Origin: Thermovibrio sp.
Lineage (GTDB): Bacteria; Aquificota; Desulfurobacteriia; Desulfurobacteriales; Desulfurobacteriaceae
Assembly (NCBI GenBank): GCA_003978105.1
Contig: QOAO01000009.1
Coordinates: 79,919 to 143,918, forward strand
Reading direction: 5' to 3'
DNA length: 64,000 nt
Shown piece by piece: positions 44,922-53,016 of this stretch; the first letter of the stretch is position 1, and the number at the start of each line of letters is the position of its first letter. Under the pieces are notes generated by a model, which worked only from the letters and a program-made list of their open reading frames with translations, did no database searches and had not been told where the DNA came from. Both the position numbers and the translations under genes were made by a program.

Positions 44922-45824
44922 ATGAGCGTTTTAGTAGATAAAAATACTAAAGTTGTTGTTCAGGGATTAACAGGAAAAGAGGGCTCTTTCCATGCAAAGC
45001 AATGTTTGGAGTATGGAACAAAAATAGTTGCTGGAGTTACTCCTGGAAAGGGAGGAATGAACTGGAGCGATAATGAGGAAAAGTTTAAAGTTCCTGTTTT
45101 TAACACCGTTGAGGAGGCGGTAAAGGAAACAGGAGCCAATGCTTCTCTAATATTTGTTCCACCAGCCTTTGCTGCAGATGCCATTATGGAGGCAGCTGAT
45201 GCAGGAATAAAACTTATTGTTTGTATTACTGAGGGAATACCTGTAAACGATATGGTAAAGGTGAAGAGAGCTCTCCAGGGAACAGGAGTGAGGTACATAG
45301 GGCCTAACTGTCCTGGGATTATAACTCCAGAAGAGTGTAAGATGGGAATCATGCCTGGTCACATATTTAAAAAGGGAAGAGTCGGAATAGTTTCCCGTTC
45401 TGGTACATTAACATACGAAGCAGCATACCAATTAACAACAAGGGGAATTGGACAGTCAACGGTTATCGGAATCGGCGGAGACCCTGTACCGGGAACGACC
45501 CACAGGGAAGCTGTAGAAATGTTTAACAACGACCCAGATACAGATGCTATTGTTCTAATTGGAGAGATTGGTGGAACCATGGAGGAGGAAGCTGCTGAGT
45601 ACATAAAGGAAAAGGTTGAAAAGCCTGTTGTTGCTTACATTGCTGGAGTTACAGCTCCTCCGGGTAGGAGAATGGGACACGCAGGAGCAATCATTACCGG
45701 AGGAAAGGGAGACGCCAAGAGCAAAATGGAAGCACTAAGGGAGGCAGGTGCCTACGTCTGTAACACTCCTGCCGAAATTGGTGAAATGATGGAGAGAGCC
45801 CTAAAGGAGAGAGGAATTATCTAA
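44922..45824 (+). CDS. sucD: Succinyl-CoA synthetase, alpha subunit
   Basis: [23 protein letters not shown] binds CoA ([12 protein letters not shown]), [22 protein letters not shown] and [19 protein letters not shown] are conserved, and [21 protein letters not shown] carries the phosphorylated His. 300 aa is normal. It follows sucC by 10 bases with AGGAGGGG ahead of the ATG, and precedes the ferredoxin subunit of Kor by 11 bases. Confidence 0.97.
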   Translation: MSVLVDKNTKVVVQGLTGKEGSFHAKQCLEYGTKIVAGVTPGKGGMNWSDNEEKFKVPVFNTVEEAVKETGANASLIFVPPAFAADAIMEAADAGIKLIVCITEGIPVNDMVKVKRALQGTGVRYIGPNCPGIITPEECKMGIMPGHIFKKGRVGIVSRSGTLTYEAAYQLTTRGIGQSTVIGIGGDPVPGTTHREAVEMFNNDPDTDAIVLIGEIGGTMEEEAAEYIKEKVEKPVVAYIAGVTAPPGRRMGHAGAIITGGKGDAKSKMEALREAGAYVCNTPAEIGEMMERALKERGII

Positions 45825-45835
45825 AGGAGGAAACT

Positions 45836-46063
45836 ATGGCTGCAAAGGGTGTTGTTGTTGTTAGAGAGGACTGGTGCAAAGGGTGCAACATCTGTGCTTC
45901 AGTTTGTCCTACAAAGGTTTTAGAGCTTGACAAGGTTAGGGCAATAATGACAGTTGCCCATCCTGAGAAGTGTATCGGTTGTAAGCAGTGTGAAATGATA
46001 TGTCCTGACTTCTGTATCTACGTCTTTACGCCGGAGGAATACGAAGAAGTAGCAAACGCTTAA
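45836..46063 (+). CDS. korD: 2-oxoglutarate:ferredoxin oxidoreductase, delta (4Fe-4S) subunit
   Basis: 75 aa with two ferredoxin motifs, CKGCNICASVCP and CIGCKQCEMICP, each binding a [4Fe-4S] cluster. It is the electron-transfer subunit of a four-subunit 2-oxoacid oxidoreductase. AAGGAGGAAACT precedes the ATG, a leader repeated almost exactly in front of korA and korB, suggesting balanced expression. Confidence 0.93.
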   Translation: MAAKGVVVVREDWCKGCNICASVCPTKVLELDKVRAIMTVAHPEKCIGCKQCEMICPDFCIYVFTPEEYEEVANA

Positions 46064-46073
46064 GGAGGAAACT

Positions 46074-47225
46074 ATGGCTAAGCTTGAACTAAAGTATGGA
46101 AACCACGCCTGTGCGGAGGCTGCAATTTTAGCAGGGTGTAGATTCTACGCCGGTTATCCTATTACTCCATCCTCAGAGATTGCAGAGAGAATGGCAGAGC
46201 TCCTTCCAAAATACGGAGGAGCCTTTATCCAGATGGAGGATGAGATTGCCTCAATGGCTGCAGTTGTTGGTGCTTCATTTGCAGGCGCGAAGGCAATGAC
46301 TGCAACTTCTGGTCCGGGATTTTCTCTGAAGCAGGAAAACTTGGGTTATGCATTTATGACAGAGGCTCCCTGTGTGGTTGTTAACGTTCAAAGGGGCGGT
46401 CCTTCTACAGGTCTCCCAACGCAGATTGGACAGCAGGAGATTATGCAGTCCCTATGGGGAACCCATGGTGATAAGCTCATTCCTGTCTTCTATCCAGGAA
46501 ACGTTCAGGAAATTATGGAGGAAACAATCAGGGCTTTCAACTGGGCTGAAAGGTTAAGGACTCCCGTTGTCCTTCTCCTTGATGAGGTCTTAGGCCACAT
46601 GAGGGAAACTGTGAATATGGAGCTCTTTACTCCCGATAAAGTAGAAATCTGGAACAGAAAAATGCCCGAAGTTTCACCCGAGGAATACCTTCCTTACAAA
46701 CCGGGAGAGGACGATGTTCCTGCAATTGCTCCCTACGGAACACCGGGTTACAGGGGACATGCAACGGGACTTCACCACGACTATACAGGTTTTCCAACAA
46801 CAAATCCAGAAATGTGTGAGGAGCTTATAGAGAGACTCATCAGAAAGGTTAAGAGAAATCAGCCCGAAATGGAGAAAAACGAAGATTATAAGTTGGATGA
46901 TGCCGAATTTGCAATTGTTGCCTTTGGAACAACGGCAAGGGCAGCTAAAACGGCCGTTGACATTGCAAGGGAAAAGGGAATTAAGGTCGGTCTTTTAAGA
47001 GTCGTAACAATATGGCCATCTCCGGAGGAAACTCTAAATAGGGTTGCTAAACAGGTCAATGCAATACTCGTTCCAGAGCTTAACATGGGACAGTACGTAT
47101 TAGAGGTTGAGAGATGTACAAAAGGGGAAGCTCCCGTTTATAGGCTAAACAGGGCAAACGGAAAGGTTATCTTCCCCTCAGAAATTGTTGAAAGGATAGA
47201 GGAAATAGCAAAAGCTAAAGTTTAA
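46074..47225 (+). CDS. korA: 2-oxoglutarate:ferredoxin oxidoreductase, alpha subunit
   Basis: 383 aa. GCRFYAGYPITPSSEIAERM is the CoA/pyrimidine-domain start, IQMEDEIASMAAVVGAS and TSGPGFSLKQE follow, and the transketolase C-terminal-like domain has FGTTARAAKTAVD and VPELNMGQYVLEV. Members act on 2-oxoglutarate (KorA/OorA). In the reductive TCA cycle the complex fixes CO2 onto succinyl-CoA with reduced ferredoxin. The neighbouring sucCD supports this substrate over 2-oxoisovalerate or pyruvate. Confidence 0.95.
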   Translation: MAKLELKYGNHACAEAAILAGCRFYAGYPITPSSEIAERMAELLPKYGGAFIQMEDEIASMAAVVGASFAGAKAMTATSGPGFSLKQENLGYAFMTEAPCVVVNVQRGGPSTGLPTQIGQQEIMQSLWGTHGDKLIPVFYPGNVQEIMEETIRAFNWAERLRTPVVLLLDEVLGHMRETVNMELFTPDKVEIWNRKMPEVSPEEYLPYKPGEDDVPAIAPYGTPGYRGHATGLHHDYTGFPTTNPEMCEELIERLIRKVKRNQPEMEKNEDYKLDDAEFAIVAFGTTARAAKTAVDIAREKGIKVGLLRVVTIWPSPEETLNRVAKQVNAILVPELNMGQYVLEVERCTKGEAPVYRLNRANGKVIFPSEIVERIEEIAKAKV

Positions 47226-47235
47226 GGAGGAAGTT

Positions 47236-48087
47236 ATGGCTGTTTCGTTCGATAAGGTAATTGAGAAGAAGGAATCCTACTTTAAATACCTAAGGCTGGA
47301 TAAATTACCCACTATTTGGTGTCCAGGGTGTGGAATAGGACAGGCCTTAAAGGCAACCTGTATGGCCCTCTACGATTTGGGAATAGACAACGACCAGGTT
47401 TCAATGGTATCAGGAATCGGGTGTTCATCAAGAACTCCAGGTTACTTTGATGGCTTTACACTCCACACTACCCACGGTAGAGCTCTCGCATTCGCAACTG
47501 GATTAAAGCTTTTCAAACCGGAGTTAACAACAATCGTATTTACAGGTGACGGTGATTGTTTTGCCATTGGAGGCAACCACTTCATTCACGCAGCTCGTAG
47601 AAACATAGACCTAACGGTTGTGATGATTAACAACTGGATTTACGGTATGACCCACGGACAGGTATCTCCTACAACACCACTTGGAGCACAGACAACAACA
47701 ACCCCCGGTGGTAACTATGAGCCAAACTTTAACGTTGCCGAACTTGCCAAAGCTGCAGGTGCAACTTACGTAGCAAGGGGAACTGCTTACCACGTTACAG
47801 AGCTCAAAAAACTGATTCAGGACGGTATAAAACACAAGGGATTCTCCTTTATTGAGGTTCTCTCACCCTGTACGATTATCTACGGCAGAAAGAACAGGAT
47901 GACCTTTGAAGAGATGTACATGTGGTTAAAGGAGAATACACTACCCCTCAAGGCCTGGGAGAAGCTTCCTGAGGAGAAGAGAGCAGGGAAACTTCCAAGA
48001 GGAGTCCTTTACCACGATGATTCAAGACCTGAGTATACAGAGGTTTACTGGAACAGGGTTAAGCAGCTTTCCGGAGGTGAAAAATGA
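47236..48087 (+). CDS. korB: 2-oxoglutarate:ferredoxin oxidoreductase, beta (TPP) subunit
   Basis: 283 aa. PTIWCPGCGIGQALKA carries a conserved Cys pair, GIGCSSRTPGYFDGFTLHTTHGRA (GIGCSSRTPGYF) lines the active site, and GDGDCFAIGGNHFIHAARRN with INNWIYGMTHGQVSPTTP binds thiamine diphosphate. It forms the catalytic core with KorA. It overlaps the korC start by four bases (ATGA). Confidence 0.95.
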   Translation: MAVSFDKVIEKKESYFKYLRLDKLPTIWCPGCGIGQALKATCMALYDLGIDNDQVSMVSGIGCSSRTPGYFDGFTLHTTHGRALAFATGLKLFKPELTTIVFTGDGDCFAIGGNHFIHAARRNIDLTVVMINNWIYGMTHGQVSPTTPLGAQTTTTPGGNYEPNFNVAELAKAAGATYVARGTAYHVTELKKLIQDGIKHKGFSFIEVLSPCTIIYGRKNRMTFEEMYMWLKENTLPLKAWEKLPEEKRAGKLPRGVLYHDDSRPEYTEVYWNRVKQLSGGEK

Positions 48088-48710
48088 GATACGAAGTTAG
48101 AGTTATAGGTTCTGCTGGTCAGGGTTCGATTTTAGCTGCTGTTGTACTTGCAACTGCTGCAGCTGAGGAGGGGCTCTGGGCTACCCAAACAGCAGCTTAC
48201 GGTGCTGCCATGAGGAGTGGAACATCCTTAGGTGACGTCGTTATATCTGACCAGCAGATAGACTTTCCCCAAACAACAGAGCTTGATGCAGTTATCATTC
48301 AATCCCAAGAGGCTTACGATGAAATGGTAAAGGGTAAGCCTATAAGGTTAGACCCGGAATGTAGTGAGGGCTCTGCAGATGTACTTGCAAATGTGAAACC
48401 TGGAGCTCTTGTGATTGTTGATGAGGACTTAGTTCAGTGTGACCTCGACTGCAACCTCTACAGGGTGGTTTCTGCTCCTATTGCAAGGACTGCTGCAGAG
48501 GTTCTCGGAAGACGTCAGGTTATGAATATTGTCGCACTCGGCGTTTTTCAGGTTGCAACATCCCTTCAGTTTGACGGAACCCCCCTAATATCCGAGGAAT
48601 CCTTTTTAAGGGCAATTGAGAAGAGTGTCCCAAAGAGGTTCATTGACCTAAACAAAACGGCATTCCAGGAAGGGGTAAAGATAGGAAAGGCTGCTTTAGA
48701 GAGAGTTTAG
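48084..48710 (+). CDS. korC: 2-oxoglutarate:ferredoxin oxidoreductase, gamma subunit
   Basis: 208 aa of the pyruvate/ketoisovalerate oxidoreductase gamma family. VRVIGSAGQGSILAAVVLA is the N-terminal glycine motif and AAYGAAMRSGTSLGDVVIS a conserved stretch. It is the last gene of the sucCD-korDABC set; an intrinsic terminator begins inside its stop codon. Confidence 0.94.
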   Translation: MRYEVRVIGSAGQGSILAAVVLATAAAEEGLWATQTAAYGAAMRSGTSLGDVVISDQQIDFPQTTELDAVIIQSQEAYDEMVKGKPIRLDPECSEGSADVLANVKPGALVIVDEDLVQCDLDCNLYRVVSAPIARTAAEVLGRRQVMNIVALGVFQVATSLQFDGTPLISEESFLRAIEKSVPKRFIDLNKTAFQEGVKIGKAALERV

Positions 48711-48736
48711 GGGCTCGCTCTTGCCCCTTTTCTTTT
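48709..48736 (+). terminator. Intrinsic terminator after korC
   Basis: AGGGGC and GCCCCT pair around TCGCTCTT and are followed by TTTCTTTT. It begins within the korC stop codon and ends the carbon-fixation operon just before the thioesterase ribosome site. Confidence 0.7.
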
Positions 48737-48746
48737 GGAGGAAGAA

Positions 48747-49157
48747 ATGTCACCGAGGGAAGTAGCCTCATTTATGGAGGAAAACGATAGGATAGCCAAG
48801 AACTTTAATATGAGGGTTGTAAGTGTAGATAAGGGAAGAGCAAATGTTGAAATGGTAGTTAGCAAGAAGATGTTGAATGCAGCGGGAGTCTGTCAGGGAG
48901 GAGCAATCTTTTCATTAGCGGACTTTGCCTTTGCTGTTGCATCAAACAGCTACGGAAACGTTGCTTTAGCAGTTCAAGCCAACATCTACTTTTCAAATCC
49001 TGCTTTTGAGGGTGAAAAGTTAACAGCATTTGCCTATGAAAAGGAGAGGAAAAGGAAGACAGGACTTTACTGTGTAGAGGTCAAAAAGGAGAATGGAACT
49101 TTGGTTGCACTGTTTACAGGGCAGGTTGTTATTAAAGAAGATAACTTGGTTGTATAA
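48747..49157 (+). CDS. PaaI-type hotdog-fold thioesterase
   Basis: 136 aa. AAGVCQGGAIFSLADFAFAVASN is the hotdog core with the conserved HGG-like element replaced by CQGG and an Asp in the helix (ADFAFA). YFSNPAFEGEKLTAFAYEKE follows. Members hydrolyse acyl-CoA thioesters, often phenylacetyl-type; the substrate is unknown. Start taken at ATG 48747 with GGAGGA ahead rather than the TTG 12 bases earlier. The gene follows the korC terminator, so it may depend on readthrough. Confidence 0.8.
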   Translation: MSPREVASFMEENDRIAKNFNMRVVSVDKGRANVEMVVSKKMLNAAGVCQGGAIFSLADFAFAVASNSYGNVALAVQANIYFSNPAFEGEKLTAFAYEKERKRKTGLYCVEVKKENGTLVALFTGQVVIKEDNLVV

Positions 49158-49158
49158 T
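49153..49158 (+). promoter_or_regulatory. Candidate -10 box for the small-ORF/thyX operon
   Basis: TATAAT overlaps the thioesterase stop codon (GTATAATAA). No good -35 is seen. A start near 49165 would serve the 42-aa membrane protein at 49187 and the genes after it. Confidence 0.35.
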
Positions 49159-49186
49159 AAATCAATCTTTGTTTTTGGAGGTCAGT

Positions 49187-49315
49187 GTGGCCAGAGCTCT
49201 AAGAACAGTTTTTGGCTTTAGAAAATGGATAGCCTCAGTTGAGATTATTCTCTACATATTTATGTTTATAACCCTCATAATGACGGCTTATCACCACATT
49301 TTTGGAGGACACTAA
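49187..49315 (+). CDS. 42-residue single-span membrane protein
   Basis: Too short for ordinary gene callers. GTG start, preceded by TTTTTGGAGGTCA, a strong ribosome site. The product has a basic N-terminus (ARALRTVFGFRKW), one membrane helix (IILYIFMFITLIMTA) and a His-rich end (YHHIFGGH). The stop TAA abuts the TTG start of dCMP deaminase, and it fills the gap exactly, which supports it as a real gene. The three histidines could bind a metal or haem, but that is inference. No family recognised. Confidence 0.65.
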   Translation: MARALRTVFGFRKWIASVEIILYIFMFITLIMTAYHHIFGGH

Positions 49316-49765
49316 TTGTCAAGACCATCCTGGGACCAGTACTTTATGTCCATTGCCCAGATGGTCTCAACGAGGTCTACCTGCCTTAGAAGAAAGGTTG
49401 GGGCAGTTTTAGTAAAGGATAGAAGAATAATATCGACAGGTTACAACGGGCCTCCGTCGGGGCTGAAACACCCTGAGGAGGTTGGCTGTTTAAGGGAAAA
49501 GTTGGGAGTTCCGAGTGGGGAAAGGCACGAACTCTGTAGGGGGCTACATGCAGAGCAGAATGCAATAATACAGGCAGCACTCCACGGAGTTTCAACGAAA
49601 GGTTCCGTTTTGTACTGTACCCACTGTCCATGTTCCCTGTGTGTAAAAATGCTGATAAATGCCGGGATTGTTAAGGTAATTTACAGGGAAGGTTATCCAG
49701 ACTGGTTGGCAAAGGAAATTGCAAAGGAGGCAAGACTCCCTCTCGTCCAATTTGAGAATGAATAA
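49316..49765 (+). CDS. dCMP deaminase-family protein
   Basis: 149 aa. Zinc ligands are in [12 protein letters not shown] (His-Ala-Glu) and [17 protein letters not shown] [31 protein letters not shown] is typical of deoxycytidylate deaminases and ComEB. It makes dUMP, the substrate of the ThyX encoded next. TTG start directly after the small membrane protein's stop, with GGAGGAC upstream. Confidence 0.9.
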   Translation: MSRPSWDQYFMSIAQMVSTRSTCLRRKVGAVLVKDRRIISTGYNGPPSGLKHPEEVGCLREKLGVPSGERHELCRGLHAEQNAIIQAALHGVSTKGSVLYCTHCPCSLCVKMLINAGIVKVIYREGYPDWLAKEIAKEARLPLVQFENE

Positions 49766-49768
49766 TCA

Positions 49769-49774
49769 TATAAT
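49769..49774 (+). promoter_or_regulatory. Possible -10 box before thyX
   Basis: A perfect TATAAT lies in the 41-base gap after dCMP deaminase, 33 bases before the thyX TTG. No convincing -35 is present, so this is weak. Confidence 0.25.
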
Positions 49775-49806
49775 TAAATTCCAACTTTACCATCGGAGGA
49801 AGAATT

Positions 49807-50421
49807 TTGGAGGTAATTCTCCTATCCTACAATGCTCCCAATTTAAAAGAGATTTCTGAAAAGCTCAGACACTTTTCATTTACCTTTCTTGTAGACGGAA
49901 TATCGAGGGCATGTTCACACCAGCTTGTAAGGCACAGACCGGCTTCCTACAGTCAACAGTCTCAAAGGTATGTGAGTATGGAAAACTTTCCGTATGTTAA
50001 GCCGAAATCACTTGAAGGAGTGAGAGTTTCTGTTGAAGGGAAGGATTACAACTACAATGATGTAATGGAACTTTTAGGGAAGGTTTACAGTAAGTTCGTT
50101 GAGGCTGGAGTTTCAAAAGAGGATGCAAGGTTCGTTCTTCCCAATGCCTGTACCACAAGGGTTCTCTTTACAATGAACGGAGAGGAGTTAGTCCACTTTC
50201 TAAGGCTTAGAACCTGTTCCCGTGCACAGTGGGAAATCAGGGGAATGGCGATTAAGATGTTAATTGAGTTAAGGAAGAAGTTTCCGGAGCTCTTTAAGAA
50301 CGTTGGTCCTAACTGCTACTACTTAGGCTACTGCACAGAGGGAAAGAAAAGCTGTGGAAGGCCTGATGAAGTGAGGGAATTCTTTAAAAACCTGGAGGAA
50401 GTAAATGTTCAAAATAATTGA
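49807..50421 (+). CDS. thyX: Flavin-dependent thymidylate synthase
   Basis: Makes dTMP from dUMP with FAD and methylene-tetrahydrofolate. The signature is RHRPASYSQQSQRYV (RHR...S...S.R), with FTFLVDGISRACSHQLVRHR (ISRACSHQLV) before it and LRTCSRAQWEIRGMA near the end. 204 aa is normal. TTG start after GGAGGAAG. It shares 17 bases with the following pmbA. Confidence 0.95.
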   Translation: MEVILLSYNAPNLKEISEKLRHFSFTFLVDGISRACSHQLVRHRPASYSQQSQRYVSMENFPYVKPKSLEGVRVSVEGKDYNYNDVMELLGKVYSKFVEAGVSKEDARFVLPNACTTRVLFTMNGEELVHFLRLRTCSRAQWEIRGMAIKMLIELRKKFPELFKNVGPNCYYLGYCTEGKKSCGRPDEVREFFKNLEEVNVQNN

Positions 50422-51733
50422 GAAAGTAGCAGGTTTGATTGAGAAATTAGGGGTTGAAAATTACGATATTTATGCTGTTGAAGGTGTGGGAACTTCCGTA
50501 GAGGTTAAGGAGAGAGAGGTAAACAGAATAAAGAGCTCGATAACAAAGGGCTTAGCCATCAGACTTGTCTCAGAGGGAAGGTTAGGATTTGCCTATACAA
50601 ACGATGTTTCTGACGATGGAGTTAGAATAGCGATTGAGTGTGCTAAGGAAAATGCAAAGATAGCGGAGCCCGATGAGTACGCTTTTTCTATGCCCCAGAA
50701 GAGTGAATTGGACTTTCCCCTCTTTGATGAAACCTTTAATGAAATACCCATAGAAAAAAAGATTGAAATTGCGAAACAGTTAGAGGAGGAGGCATTAAGT
50801 TACAGCAGTAAGATTAAAAGGGTGAGGAAAGCCTCCTATTCAGACTCTAAGGAAACCGTTTACTACTACAACTCAAATGAAAACTCCTTTTCCTATACAA
50901 CTTCAAACTTTTCATTGAGCATCCTGTTGGCTGCTGAGGAGAATGGGAGCTCCCAAATAGGTTGGGATTACCAGTCAAGCAGGTTTTTCCAAAATCTCAA
51001 TCCCAAACTTGTGGCTGTAACAGCAGGTAGCAGTGCTGTTGAGCTCCTTGGAGCAAAACCAATAAAGACAAAGAGGGTTCCCGTAATATTTAAAAATACG
51101 GTCTTTGCAGAGCTGATAAGCACCCTTTCTTCGGCATTCTTGGGAAACAACGTTTTAAGGGGAAAATCCCTATTCAAGGACAGGTTGGGCTACGAGGTTG
51201 CAAACCACGTACTAACGATTTATGACGACCCGCTCAACTTGGATGGAGCCGGAAGTTGCCCGTACGACGATGAAGGAGTAGCTACAAAGAAAAAGGCAGT
51301 TATAGAGAGGGGAGTTTTGAAGAACTTCCTGGTTGACATGTACTCTGCTAAAAAGTTGGGACTAAAGCCTACGGGAAATGGAATGAGAAGCTCGATATCA
51401 TCCCTACCTACATCGGGAGTTACAAACTTGGTTGTTGAGAGGGGAGCTCTTAACCTCCAGGAGTTGGTTAAAACGCCAAAAGAGGTTATTTTAGTTACGG
51501 ATGCAATGGGTCTCCATACAATTAATCCAATTTCTGGAGAGTTCTCAATCGGCATAAGTGGGGTTTACTTTGTTGATGGTGAAAGGGTAACTCCTGTTAC
51601 AGGAATGACGGTTGCAGGAAATGTTAAAGAACTTCTCAATGGAATAACTGAGGTCGGTGCCGACCAGAAATGGCTTGGAAATGTTTGTTCACCTTCAGTT
51701 TTAGTAAAAGAACTAACGGTTAGTGGAGATTAG
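50405..51733 (+). CDS. pmbA: TldD/PmbA-family protein, PmbA (TldE) type
   Basis: 442 aa. VEVKEREVNRIKSSITKGLAIRLV and the C-terminal TSGVTNLVVERGAL and IGISGVYFVDGE are family hallmarks. The HExxxH zinc motif of TldD is absent, so this is the non-catalytic PmbA/TldE partner; no tldD gene is in the window. The pair degrades peptides such as antitoxins and matures modified peptides. It overlaps thyX and abuts rbfA. Confidence 0.88.
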   Translation: MFKIIEKVAGLIEKLGVENYDIYAVEGVGTSVEVKEREVNRIKSSITKGLAIRLVSEGRLGFAYTNDVSDDGVRIAIECAKENAKIAEPDEYAFSMPQKSELDFPLFDETFNEIPIEKKIEIAKQLEEEALSYSSKIKRVRKASYSDSKETVYYYNSNENSFSYTTSNFSLSILLAAEENGSSQIGWDYQSSRFFQNLNPKLVAVTAGSSAVELLGAKPIKTKRVPVIFKNTVFAELISTLSSAFLGNNVLRGKSLFKDRLGYEVANHVLTIYDDPLNLDGAGSCPYDDEGVATKKKAVIERGVLKNFLVDMYSAKKLGLKPTGNGMRSSISSLPTSGVTNLVVERGALNLQELVKTPKEVILVTDAMGLHTINPISGEFSIGISGVYFVDGERVTPVTGMTVAGNVKELLNGITEVGADQKWLGNVCSPSVLVKELTVSGD

Positions 51734-52033
51734 ATGAAAAGTATTAGAAGGGAAAGGTTAAAGTCGACACTTGTAAGGGAAATATCGAATATTGTAAGAA
51801 GGGAGATAGACTTACCGGAGGAAATCTTCATTACCGTTCAAGGGGTTGAACTCTCAAAGGATGGCTCAAAGGCTACAGTTTTTATTTCGGGACTAAAAAA
51901 AGAGGATGTTTTAACGGCAGTTGAAAGGCTAAACAGAGCAAGTGGATACATTCATCACCTTTTGGGCAAGAGGATTAGAGTGAGAACGGTTCCAAGGCCT
52001 GAGTTTGTAGTATCTCCAGAGGTAATGTTATGA
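51734..52033 (+). CDS. rbfA: Ribosome-binding factor A
   Basis: 99 aa, KH-like fold that helps mature the 16S rRNA 5' end of the 30S subunit. RRERLKSTLVREISNIVRRE at the N-terminus, SKDGSKATVFISGL in the middle and GKRIRVRTVPRPEFV near the end are typical. It abuts pmbA and overlaps the next gene by four bases (ATGA). Confidence 0.92.
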   Translation: MKSIRRERLKSTLVREISNIVRREIDLPEEIFITVQGVELSKDGSKATVFISGLKKEDVLTAVERLNRASGYIHHLLGKRIRVRTVPRPEFVVSPEVML

Positions 52034-53016
52034 AGTTAAATAGAAAGGAAACGGCAGAGCTTATAAAAGCTATGGAAGGTGACATTCTCATAACAACCCA
52101 TAAAAATCCAGACGGTGATGCCGTTGGAAGCTCGTTAGGCTGGTACAACTTCTTAAAGAAGTTGGGAAAGAGTGTAAAAATTTTTTACAGGGATAGAATC
52201 CCCTACTTCTTTGGCTACCTTCCAAATGTTAACGAAGTAGAAGTAGCTGAAGAAATAAGGAAGGAGTTTGACTGGGTAATAATAACTGACGTTTCTGAGC
52301 CTAAAAGAACGGGATTTGGGGAAATACCTGCCAAGAGGTCGCTCGTTATAGACCACCACATAACTGCAGAGCCCTTTACAGACTATTTTATTGTTGAGCC
52401 AGACATATCAAGTACGTGTGAGCTCTCATACTACATAATGAAGCTTATTTCTGAGGAGCTTATAGACAGGAGTGTCGCACTTCCTATATACACCGGAATC
52501 TTAACTGATACTGGCAGCTTCAACTATTCAAATACTTCACTTGATACCCACTTGGTGGCAGCAGAACTTCTAAAAAAGGGAGTTGAGCCCTATACAGTCT
52601 ATACGAACATCTTCGAAAGAAACAGGATTAACAGGTACAAGCTCTTGGAACTCGTTCTTAAAACTCTGAAGTTTGCCCTTGACCAAAGAGTGGCCCACAT
52701 AACACTCTTCAGGAAATTTTTGGAGGAAACAGGAGCGTATCCTGAGGAGTCTGAGGGGTTTATAAACTATCCAAGGTCAATAGAGGGTGTTGAGGTGGCA
52801 GTCTTTTTTAAGGAAATTGAGGAAAACTTCTGGAAGGTTTCGTTAAGGTCAAAGGGGAAGATAAACGTAGCTGAAGTAGCAAAGAACTTGGGAGGTGGTG
52901 GCCACAAGATGGCTGCCGGTTATGAGAAAAGGGGAAGTATAGACGAGGTGAAGGAGGAGCTCTTTAAGGAGATTGAACTGGCCTTTGAAAAGGAGTACTA
53001 CAAAAGTATCTCTTAG
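52030..53016 (+). CDS. nrnA: DHH/DHHA1 phosphoesterase (NrnA-type oligoribonuclease)
   Basis: 328 aa. THKNPDGDAVGSSLGWY is the first metal motif, VIDHHITAEPFTDYF the DHH motif, and GGGGHKMAAGYEKRG the DHHA1 substrate loop. NrnA-type enzymes degrade short RNA and pGpG and convert pAp to AMP. rbfA-nrnA is a common bacterial pair. The pGpG role could complete c-di-GMP breakdown started by an HD-GYP enzyme. Its stop overlaps the convergent bamA stop. Confidence 0.9.
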   Translation: MKLNRKETAELIKAMEGDILITTHKNPDGDAVGSSLGWYNFLKKLGKSVKIFYRDRIPYFFGYLPNVNEVEVAEEIRKEFDWVIITDVSEPKRTGFGEIPAKRSLVIDHHITAEPFTDYFIVEPDISSTCELSYYIMKLISEELIDRSVALPIYTGILTDTGSFNYSNTSLDTHLVAAELLKKGVEPYTVYTNIFERNRINRYKLLELVLKTLKFALDQRVAHITLFRKFLEETGAYPEESEGFINYPRSIEGVEVAVFFKEIEENFWKVSLRSKGKINVAEVAKNLGGGGHKMAAGYEKRGSIDEVKEELFKEIELAFEKEYYKSIS

